DNA of 64,000 nucleotides from Piscinibacter sp. (lineage in GTDB: Bacteria; Pseudomonadota; Gammaproteobacteria; Burkholderiales; Burkholderiaceae_C): assembly GCA_017983795.1 (NCBI GenBank), contig JAGOAS010000009.1:78719-142718 (forward strand), written 5' to 3'. This document shows, piece by piece, positions 57,462 to 64,000 of the stretch. The notes beneath the pieces were generated by a model. It had not been told where the DNA came from, searched no databases, and was given only the letters and a program-made list of their open reading frames with translations. The translations under genes and the position numbers were made by a program. Position 1 is the stretch's first letter; every line of letters begins with the position of its first letter.

Positions 57462-58160
57462 TCAGGCGGCCAGCGGCTGGCCCATCGCGACGAAGGTGTG
57501 CACCTCGTAGGCGAAGGCGTCCAGGCGCGAGAGCAGCACGCGGTTGGCGCGCGTGAGCCAGTTGTAGGCCACCACTGCGGGAATCGCGACCGCGAGGCCC
57601 AGGCCCGTCATGATCAGCGCCTCGCCGACCGGGCCGGCGACGCGATCGAGCGTGCCGGCGCCGCTCATGCCGATCGCCACCAGCGCGTGGTACACGCCCC
57701 AGACCGTGCCGAACAGGCCGACGAAGGGCGCGGTGGCGCCCACGGTGGCCAGCACCGCGAGGCCGTTCTCCATGCGCGTGGTCTCCTCGTCGAGCACCTT
57801 CTTGATGGTGCGGGTGACGAAATCGCTCGCGCTGCCGGCCTCCTCCAGCTTGGCCGCGCCGTAGCGCGCGTGGTGCGACTGCGCCTGCATCGCGTGGCTG
57901 GCCAGGTGCGAGAACGGATCGCGCGCGCCGTGCGTGGCGATCTCGTGCGCCACCGCGTCCAGCGAAGTGGCGTTCCAGAAGAAGTTCAGGAAGGCGTGGC
58001 TGCGGCTGCGCCGCGCGATCAGCGTCAGGCCCTTGAGGGCGATGATCAGCCACGACAGCAGCGACATCAGCAGCAGCAGCGCGAGCAGCGTCTTGCCCAC
58101 GGGATCGCTGCCTGCGATGAAGTGGCCGAAGCCCAGCGTGGTTTCAGCGTTCACGTTCAT
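57462..58160 (-). CDS. exbB: TonB-system energizer ExbB
   Basis: 232 residues with three membrane segments: DPVGKTLLALLLLMSLLSWLII, ATVGATAPFVGLFGTVWGVYHAL and GEALIMTGLGLAVAIPAVVAYNWL. The last two carry the conserved Thr/Gly channel residues of the MotA/TolQ/ExbB family. Its start overlaps the tonB stop by 4 bases. ExbB rather than TolQ is assigned because tonB and exbD adjoin. Confidence 0.95.
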   Translation of the reverse strand: MNVNAETTLGFGHFIAGSDPVGKTLLALLLLMSLLSWLIIALKGLTLIARRSRSHAFLNFFWNATSLDAVAHEIATHGARDPFSHLASHAMQAQSHHARYGAAKLEEAGSASDFVTRTIKKVLDEETTRMENGLAVLATVGATAPFVGLFGTVWGVYHALVAIGMSGAGTLDRVAGPVGEALIMTGLGLAVAIPAVVAYNWLTRANRVLLSRLDAFAYEVHTFVAMGQPLAA

Positions 58161-58840
58161 TTCTCCAGTTCGAAGGGAATCGGGATGCGCGCCCAGCCCG
58201 AGATGGCGCGGCCGTTCTCGGTGGGCGGCTTGAAGCGGGCCTGGCGCACGCCCTCGAGCGCGGCCTCGTCGAGCCGCGCGAAGCCGCTGGACTGCAGCAG
58301 CTGCAGCTGGCGCGGCACGCCGTCGACGCCGACGAAGACACGCACCACCACCAGGCCGGCCTCGGCGTTGCGGCGCGAGGCGCGCGGGTAGACGGGCGCG
58401 GGCGGGTCGAGGTACTGGATCGCCGAGGCGGGCAGCTCGCGCGGCGGCGCCGGCGCGACGGAGGCCGGCGGCGCGGGCGGCGCCACCGCCACCACCACCG
58501 GCTCGGGTGGCGCGGGCGGCGCCGGTTCGGGCTGCGGCTCGGGCGCGACGAAGGCCGGAGGTGCCGGCGTGGGCGCGGGCGCCGCAGCGATCAGCGGCGC
58601 GGGCGGCGGCGCTGTCTTCGTGAGCGGCTGCGGCGGCGGTGGCGGCGGCTCGGCGGGCTTGTCCGGCGCCGGCGGCGCGATCAGATCGACGAACAGCGGC
58701 GCGGCTTCGGCCACCGCGCTGCGCACCGCATCGACTTGCAGCAGACCCCAGCCGGCGGCGGCGTGCAGCGCGAGGATCGCCACCACGGCGGCATGGCGCT
58801 GCGCGGGCGCAAGTTCATCGCGTGAGGTCGGGCGGGGCAC
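58157..58840 (-). CDS. tonB: Energy transducer TonB
   Basis: 227 residues from a GTG start. N-terminal membrane anchor (AAVVAILALHAAAGWGLLQV), a Pro-rich periplasmic spacer (about 50-145), and the TonB C-terminal domain: PVYPRASRRNAEAGLVVVRVFV, LLQSSGFARLDEAALEGVRQARF and FELEK at the end. First gene of the minus-strand iron operon. A Fur-box-like site lies 35 bases upstream. Confidence 0.93.
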   Translation of the reverse strand: MPRPTSRDELAPAQRHAAVVAILALHAAAGWGLLQVDAVRSAVAEAAPLFVDLIAPPAPDKPAEPPPPPPQPLTKTAPPPAPLIAAAPAPTPAPPAFVAPEPQPEPAPPAPPEPVVVAVAPPAPPASVAPAPPRELPASAIQYLDPPAPVYPRASRRNAEAGLVVVRVFVGVDGVPRQLQLLQSSGFARLDEAALEGVRQARFKPPTENGRAISGWARIPIPFELEK

Positions 58841-58874
58841 GGCGGATTCGGGTTGGCTGTCGCTGTGCGCTCAG

Positions 58875-58893
58875 CTTAACACGAATCATTCGC
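58875..58893 (-). promoter_or_regulatory. Fur-box-like site upstream of tonB
   Basis: AATCATTCGCATT at 58884-58896 matches the core of Fur sites. The 19-base window agrees with the E. coli consensus at 11 of 19 positions, including seven in a row (AATCATT). The region is A+T-rich within G+C-rich DNA and precedes an iron-uptake operon. Confidence 0.6.
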
Positions 58894-58951
58894 ATTTAAG
58901 AAGTGTGTGTTGCGGCCGGGGCCCGCGGGGGAATGCGGTTATTCTTTGCGC

Positions 58952-59317
58952 ATGAAGACCCTCGTGCGTTGGCTGCTGCTCGCATCGGCCCTGCTGCTGG
59001 TGGCCTACCTCTACCCCGGCGTGAGCGTCACGAGCTTCGGCTCGGCGATGATCGCGGCCTTCGTGATCGGCATCTTCAACACGCTGCTGCGCCCGCTGCT
59101 GGTGCTGCTGACGCTGCCGGTGACGCTGCTGACCCTGGGCCTGTTCCTGTTCGTCATCAATGCGCTGATGTTCTGGGCCGCGGCCAACGTGCTCGACGGC
59201 TTCTCGGTCGCCGGCTTCACCGCCGCGCTGATCGGCTCGCTGATCTACAGCGTCTGCGGCATCGTCATCGACGCGGCGATGGAGCGGCTGTTCGCGCCGC
59301 GCGGCTCAGCCGCCTGA
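58952..59317 (+). CDS. Small four-helix membrane protein (phage-holin superfamily IV type)
   Basis: 121 residues, four hydrophobic helices: LLLASALLLVAYLYPGV, MIAAFVIGIFNTLLRPLLVLLTLPVTLLT, LGLFLFVINALMFWAAANVL and FTAALIGSLIYSVCGIVI. This is the PF04020-type family, widespread in ordinary chromosomes despite the holin name. There are no phage genes nearby. It is divergent from tonB and its 3' end overlaps convergent pbpC by 12 bases. Confidence 0.87.
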   Translation: MKTLVRWLLLASALLLVAYLYPGVSVTSFGSAMIAAFVIGIFNTLLRPLLVLLTLPVTLLTLGLFLFVINALMFWAAANVLDGFSVAGFTAALIGSLIYSVCGIVIDAAMERLFAPRGSAA

Positions 59318-61402
59318 GCGCAGCGTCGCCCCGCGCACCTCGAAACGCACCGTCTGCAGCACGCGCCCGCGTGCATCGAGCAGGCTCAGTTCGTGCCGGC
59401 CCGGCCAGGGCGCCCAGCGCAGCGTGCTGCCGCGGCCGAGACGCTTGCCGTCGAGCACCCAGGTGCCCGGCTCGCCCTCGAAGACGATCTGCTGCGCCTG
59501 CGGCGGGATGTCGGGGTCGAGCGCGAAGCGGCTGCCGTCGCGCGGGCTCGCGATGCCGAAGGCGCTGCGCGGCGCGAGCTGGGCGCTTTCGCGCAGCGCG
59601 GCCTGCTCGGTGCCGGCGAGGAACAGCTCCTCGCGCGGCGCTTCGCGGTTTGCCTCGAAGGCGACGCGCTGCGCGACCACCCCGGCCGGCCGCGCCGGTG
59701 CGCGCGAGGGCTGCCCGGCATGCAGCGCCGCGACCAGCTCGCGCCAGATCGGCGCCGCGCCGCTGACGCCCGACACCTCGTGCATCGCCGCACCGCTGGC
59801 GTTGCCCACCCACACGCCGATGCTGTAGCGCTCGGTGAAGCCGATGCACCAGTTGTCGCGCAGGTCCTTGCTGGTGCCGGTCTTCACCGCAGCGAAGCCG
59901 CGCGTGGCCAGCGCGCTGTCGAAGCCGAAGGTGCGCACGCGCGCGGCGTTGTCGGCCAGGATGTCGGTGACGAGGTGCACCGCGGCCGCTTCCGCCACGC
60001 GCTGCATCGCGGGCTTCTCGCCGCGCAGCGCCGGCGCGCTGAACAGGCCGCGGTTGGCCAGCGCGCGGTAGGCGTTCGTCAGCGCGAGCAGTGTCACGTC
60101 GGCGCTGCCCAGTGCCAGCGCGGGGCCGTGGTAGCCGCCGCTTTCGGCCAGCGCGAGGCCGAAGTCGTTCAGGCGCGCGAACAGCGCATCCGCCCCGAGC
60201 ATCGCGCCGGTGCGCACCGCCGGCACGTTCAGGCTCGCGCCCAGCGCCGTGCGCACGCTCACCCAGCCCTTGAAGTCGCGGTCGTAGTTCTGCGGCAGGT
60301 ACAGGCCCGCGGCGGTGGCGATCTGCGCCGGCGAATCGTCGAGCAGGCTGGCCGGCGTGAGCAGGCGACGCTCGAAGGCCAGCTCGTAGACGAAGGGCTT
60401 GAGCGTCGAGCCCGGCTGGCGCCGCGCGAGCACGCCGTCGACCTGCGCGGCCGCCGAGGTGGCGCCATTCGCGCCGACCCAGGCGAGCGGCGCGCCGCTG
60501 GCGTTGTCGAGCACGACGATGGCGCCGTCCTCGACGTTGCGGCCCGAGAGCTCCGCGAGCTGCCGGCGCAACGCGGCGATCGCCAGGCGCTGCACGCGCG
60601 CGTCCAGCGTGCTGGTCTGGCGCGGCGCACCGGCGGGGTCCAGCACCTGGCGCGCGAAGTGCGGCGCAAGCTGCTCGCCGAGCGGCATGCCGCCACGCCG
60701 TGCGAGCGCGGCCTGCGTGATCACGGAGAGGCCGTCACACGAGAGCGCCTGCTGCTTGAGCACGTCACAGGCACGCTGCGCCACGCGTTCCGGCGCGGCG
60801 TTGGGCGCACGCACCAGCGCCGCAATGATGGCTGCTTCGGTGTCGTCCAGCCCGCTCGCCTGCTTGGCGAACAGGGTCTGCGCGATCGCGCCCACGCCCA
60901 CCAGCTCGCCACGCAGCGGCACCGAGTTGAGATAGGCCTCGAGGATCTGGCTCTTGCTCCAGGCGCGTTCGAGCTGCGTCGCCGTGAAGGCCTGGCCGAG
61001 CTTGGTCGCCACGCTGCGCCCGCCGGCCGGCCGCGCCAGGCCGTCGTCGATCAAGCCGGCGAGCTGCATGGTCAGCGTCGAGGCGCCGCGCGTGCGCGTG
61101 TTCCACAGGTTGCCCCAGGCGCTCGCGGCCACGGCGCGCCAATCGACGCCGCTGTGTTCGTGGAAGCGTTTGTCCTCGCTGAGCACGATGGCGCGCAGCA
61201 GTGCCGGCGAGGTCTCGACGATGGACACCCATTCGAGGCGCCGCACCGTCGTGTCGACGCGCAGCGTCTGCAGCGGCACGCCGTGGCGGTCGAGCAGCGT
61301 GAGATCGGAGGGCCGGTGCGCGGCGCGCACGTCCTCGAAGCTCGGCAGCGCCTGCGCCGCCAGTGGCAGGGCCAGCATGAGCGCTGCCAGCGCGGATTTC
61401 AC
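59306..61402 (-). CDS. pbpC: Penicillin-binding protein 1C
   Basis: 698 residues. Signal/anchor at the N-terminus. Transglycosylase domain with EDKRFHEHSGVDW and GASTLTMQLA. Transpeptidase with SxxK in GSTLKPFVYE, later VKTGTSKDLRDNW (KTG box). C-terminal BiPBP_C domain (about 610-698). PbpC is a periplasmic peptidoglycan synthase regularly encoded with bacterial alpha-2-macroglobulin, as here. Its ATG overlaps the macroglobulin stop (ATGA). Confidence 0.95.
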   Translation of the reverse strand: MKSALAALMLALPLAAQALPSFEDVRAAHRPSDLTLLDRHGVPLQTLRVDTTVRRLEWVSIVETSPALLRAIVLSEDKRFHEHSGVDWRAVAASAWGNLWNTRTRGASTLTMQLAGLIDDGLARPAGGRSVATKLGQAFTATQLERAWSKSQILEAYLNSVPLRGELVGVGAIAQTLFAKQASGLDDTEAAIIAALVRAPNAAPERVAQRACDVLKQQALSCDGLSVITQAALARRGGMPLGEQLAPHFARQVLDPAGAPRQTSTLDARVQRLAIAALRRQLAELSGRNVEDGAIVVLDNASGAPLAWVGANGATSAAAQVDGVLARRQPGSTLKPFVYELAFERRLLTPASLLDDSPAQIATAAGLYLPQNYDRDFKGWVSVRTALGASLNVPAVRTGAMLGADALFARLNDFGLALAESGGYHGPALALGSADVTLLALTNAYRALANRGLFSAPALRGEKPAMQRVAEAAAVHLVTDILADNAARVRTFGFDSALATRGFAAVKTGTSKDLRDNWCIGFTERYSIGVWVGNASGAAMHEVSGVSGAAPIWRELVAALHAGQPSRAPARPAGVVAQRVAFEANREAPREELFLAGTEQAALRESAQLAPRSAFGIASPRDGSRFALDPDIPPQAQQIVFEGEPGTWVLDGKRLGRGSTLRWAPWPGRHELSLLDARGRVLQTVRFEVRGATLRSGG

Positions 61403-64000
61403 GGCGCCACCTCCACCGCCGCGTTCGGCGCCTCGCCGAAGGTCTCGGGCGCATACATCGCCTCGACGCGCGTTGGCGGCAGCGCGAAGCGGCCGGGGTT
61501 GTTGAGCCGCAGGCTGTACTCGATCACATGCTTGCCGCGCGGCAGGTGCTCGTAGTAGGCGCGCCAGGCCTCGAAGCTGCGTTCTTCATACGCGAGCCAG
61601 CCGCTGCCCTCACGCTTCTCGCCGCGTGTGGCCAGCGCCGAATCGCGGCCCAGGCCGGAGCCGAGCAGCGTTGCGCCGCCGGGCACCGGGTCGCTCACGA
61701 CGACCCAGCTCATGTCGGACTGCGCGACGATCTCCAGCCGCACGCGCATCACGTCGCCGCGCGACCAGCGCCCCTTCTCCTTCTGCTCGACGACGCTGAC
61801 GCTGCGCGTGATCGCATAGCCCGCGCGCAGCGGCGCCGTAAGCGGAATCGCCGCGAGGCTCTGCACCGTCAGCCACGGCTTGCCGGCGCCTTCGTGCTGC
61901 ACGGCGAGCGTGCCCGCTGCACTCGGCCAGGGCAGCGTGATCCGCCCGCCCTCGGGCCTGGCCGACCAATCTATCGCCTGCGGCGCCGCGCCCGTGCTGG
62001 CCGTGCTGCGCCCGCCGACCTTCTCCGCCTCGAACTTCGCCGCAAACTTGTCGAGCGCGAGCGAGCCCCACAGGTTCGCCGTGGTGGTGAGCCAGGCGCC
62101 GCGCTTCTGGCGCGCCAGGCTGCCGACCACGAGGCGCGGCAGATCCTCCTTCCAACCCGGTTCGTCCAGCGTGGCGAGGATCAGCTTCGCCGCGTTGGCA
62201 TCGGCGCTGTCCATCAACCACCACCAGAAATCTTCCTCCTCGCTGGAGAAGCGCAGCGTGGTGCCGGCGAAGGTCAGGCGCGCGCGCAGGATCTGCTGCG
62301 CTTCCTCGATGCGCCTGGCGCGCTCGGGAATGCCCTCGACGCGCCTCAGGATGCCGAGCCAGTCGATCACCGCCGCGGTCGGCCACAGGTTGGGCGTGAG
62401 GTTGACGGAGCCGAGCATCTTCGGCTGCGCGCGGCCGTAGCGCGACAGCGCTTCGAGCGCGGCGATCTTGCGCACGTCGAGATCGGCCCGCGGCGACCAG
62501 AACTTTCGCGCGATGCGCCCTTCGACGAAAGCGGCGAGGCCGTCGAGCATCGCGTCGCGCGCCGGCGCCGGCAGGGCGAAGCCGGCCTCGTGCGTGGCGG
62601 CGATCAGGTAGGCGGTGAGCCGGTCGCTGCCGCGCGCGCCGTCCTCGGCGCGCGGCGGGAAGTAGTTGGCGAGGCCGTCGCTGTCGAGGTAGGTCGGCAG
62701 CGCATTGCTCACCTCGGCCCACAGCGCCGCGTCGCGCAGGCCCACCGCCTTGGACACCTTCTGCTCCAGGCAGATGAAGGGATAGGTCTCGAAGAAGCGG
62801 CGCAACCCCGGCAGCGCACCGGTCAGCTTGGGTTGCAGCGCCACGGTGAGGCCGCCGCGTTTGATTCCCGTGCTCGGCAGTGCATCGACCGGCGCCGCCA
62901 CCGGCAGCGAGTAGCTGCCGTCGAGCTGCGCCAGCGTCGCCTGCAGCACGCGCAGCGGCACGGCGGCGCTGACCAGCTGCGTCGTCTTGAGCCGGTCTTT
63001 CGCAGCGCCGCCCTTCTCTTCCGCCGCAGCCTCCCAGCTGATGCTGAAGGCCTCGGCCGGCACGTCCACCGGCCAGGAGACTTCCTGCGCGGCGCCGGCG
63101 GCGAGCGTGAGCTCCTGCGGCGGCAGGTTCAGCGGCGTGCGCAGGATCTCACCCGTGCCGCTGTTCACCGTGCCGGAGAGCGATGCCCGCAGGTTCATGG
63201 TCCGCGTCGTCGTGTTGCGCAGCGTCAGCATCGCGACGAAGCGGTCGCCTTCGCGCACCAGCGGCGGCAGACCGGAGAGCACTTGCAGGTCCTGCGTGAC
63301 GCGGATGCTGGTGGCGCCGCTGCCGAAGCGCTGCGCGCCGTCGTCGGCGATGGCGACGAGGCGGAAGCTGGTGAGCGAATCGTTCAGCGGCACCTCGACC
63401 ACGGCCTCGCCCCTGGCGTCGAGCCTGATGCGCTCCTTCCACACCAGCAGCGTGTCGAACAGCTCGCGCGTGCCGCCCTTGCCGCCACCGCCGCCCGGCG
63501 CCACCGCCTTGCGGCCGTAGTGGCGCCGGCCGACGATTTCGCTCTGGCCGGTGGCCGTGGCCACGCCCCAGGCGCGCTGGCGCAGCATGGCGTGCAGCAG
63601 ATCCCAGGAGTCGTTGCCGCGCAGCGCGAGCAGGCCTTCGTCGACGGCGGCGAAGGCCACTTCGGTGCCGGCCAGCGGCTGCCCGGCATGCGTGACCTGG
63701 ATGCGCGCCTTGGCCGTCTGGCGCACCGCGTACTGCGGCTGATCGGCGCTCACCTTCACCTGCAGCTCGTGCTCGGCCAGGCCCACCTGCAGCGCGGCCA
63801 CGCCGAGCTTGAAGGCCGGCTTGGCGAGATCGACCATCGCGGTGGGCGGCTGATAGTCGGGGCCCTCGTCGCGGTACGCGCGCCACCACGCGAGCGGCTG
63901 CTTCCAGCCCCACTGGAAGAGCGAATACCAGGGCACCTCGCGGATGCGGCCGCGCAGCGCCAGCACGCTGACATAGACGTTCGGCGCCCAGCCCTTGTCG
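61399..64000 (-). CDS. yfhM: Bacterial alpha-2-macroglobulin (YfhM type), C-terminal part
   Basis: The frame is open to the window edge, so the N-terminus is missing; about 866 residues are visible. Bacterial alpha-2-macroglobulins trap attacking proteases in the periplasm. The thioester motif CLEQ is intact (PFICLEQKVSKA), as in E. coli YfhM, so covalent trapping should work. Other features are the MG-type strands (VKVSADQPQYAVRQTAKARI), a Gly-rich bait-like stretch (APGGGGGKGGTRELF) and the terpenoid-like helical domain after the thioester. It is translationally coupled to pbpC downstream. Confidence 0.93.
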   Translation of the reverse strand, partial: DKGWAPNVYVSVLALRGRIREVPWYSLFQWGWKQPLAWWRAYRDEGPDYQPPTAMVDLAKPAFKLGVAALQVGLAEHELQVKVSADQPQYAVRQTAKARIQVTHAGQPLAGTEVAFAAVDEGLLALRGNDSWDLLHAMLRQRAWGVATATGQSEIVGRRHYGRKAVAPGGGGGKGGTRELFDTLLVWKERIRLDARGEAVVEVPLNDSLTSFRLVAIADDGAQRFGSGATSIRVTQDLQVLSGLPPLVREGDRFVAMLTLRNTTTRTMNLRASLSGTVNSGTGEILRTPLNLPPQELTLAAGAAQEVSWPVDVPAEAFSISWEAAAEEKGGAAKDRLKTTQLVSAAVPLRVLQATLAQLDGSYSLPVAAPVDALPSTGIKRGGLTVALQPKLTGALPGLRRFFETYPFICLEQKVSKAVGLRDAALWAEVSNALPTYLDSDGLANYFPPRAEDGARGSDRLTAYLIAATHEAGFALPAPARDAMLDGLAAFVEGRIARKFWSPRADLDVRKIAALEALSRYGRAQPKMLGSVNLTPNLWPTAAVIDWLGILRRVEGIPERARRIEEAQQILRARLTFAGTTLRFSSEEEDFWWWLMDSADANAAKLILATLDEPGWKEDLPRLVVGSLARQKRGAWLTTTANLWGSLALDKFAAKFEAEKVGGRSTASTGAAPQAIDWSARPEGGRITLPWPSAAGTLAVQHEGAGKPWLTVQSLAAIPLTAPLRAGYAITRSVSVVEQKEKGRWSRGDVMRVRLEIVAQSDMSWVVVSDPVPGGATLLGSGLGRDSALATRGEKREGSGWLAYEERSFEAWRAYYEHLPRGKHVIEYSLRLNNPGRFALPPTRVEAMYAPETFGEAPNAAVEVAP

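Noticed and set aside
58952-59317. Prophage suggested by a holin-family protein
   Set aside because: The family is common in ordinary chromosomes, and no other phage gene, integrase or att site is near.

Overview
This window is G+C-rich (about 70%) DNA from a betaproteobacterium, most likely Burkholderiales of the Comamonadaceae / Rubrivivax-Leptothrix type. The evidence is the gene families present (rpoN with a THUMP methyltransferase, single-chain PntA, SWIB-histone fusion, Fiu/PiuC iron genes, CsgG-DUF4810-DUF799 lipoproteins), heavy use of GTG starts, 1-4 nt gene overlaps, and an intergenic repeat family I recognise from this order. No rRNA, tRNA, CRISPR array, prophage or recombinase gene was seen. 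The assignment rests on recognition, not on a search.

Layout. 1-1969: 3' end of rpoN and a THUMP-type RNA methyltransferase. 1927-3617: a lower-G+C insert, bounded by an 11-bp direct repeat, that has split off the last codons of the methyltransferase gene and carries an SDH-family Clp-fold protease gene. 3680-8127 (minus strand): YidB, RsmE, a membrane protein, MTA/SAH nucleosidase and a FadD-type acyl-CoA ligase, with two large related hairpins at 6231-6417. 8313-21221 (plus strand): a 13-kb sugar-acid catabolic cluster (FCD-GntR regulator, idonate-type dehydrogenase, TRAP transporter, SDR, FAH-type hydrolase, UxaA-type dehydratase, ManD, fructuronate-reductase type enzyme, Ldh2-type dehydrogenase, KDG kinase). 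The same 23-bp operator precedes the regulator and manD. 21244-25418: a membrane Ser/Thr kinase facing an ECF-like sigma factor, then two small secreted proteins. 25441-28450: PntAB transhydrogenase. 28542-38436: housekeeping and signalling genes (Nudix, MaoC-like, MnmA, CAP lipoprotein, GGDEF-EAL, PaiB-like, HDOD, SSB, EnvZ/OmpR-like pair).

38574-46349: lipoproteins, a CsgG-family operon behind a strong terminator, RecQ, Rnk, and a VWA lipoprotein divergent from an ECF sigma / membrane-protein pair. Their shared intergenic region has three GGGGTGA repeats spaced exactly 11 bp. 47419-52754: UvrA, an orphan polyamine-binding protein, a DsbA-like isomerase and a SWIB/histone-H1-like protein. 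52940-58840 (minus strand): tonB-exbB-exbD-TonB-dependent receptor-PKHD hydroxylase-FMN alpha-hydroxy-acid oxidase, one operon behind a Fur-box-like site. 58952-64000: a small 4-TM protein, then pbpC and a bacterial alpha-2-macroglobulin that runs off the window.

The least ordinary items are the insert in the methyltransferase gene, the paired hairpins at 6231-6417 whose loops are conserved while their stems differ, and the phased repeats at 45606-45665. The cluster appears able to send 2-keto-3-deoxy sugar acids either to a kinase (KdgK) or to an oxidation/hydrolysis route (SDR + FAH hydrolase); this is inferred from families.
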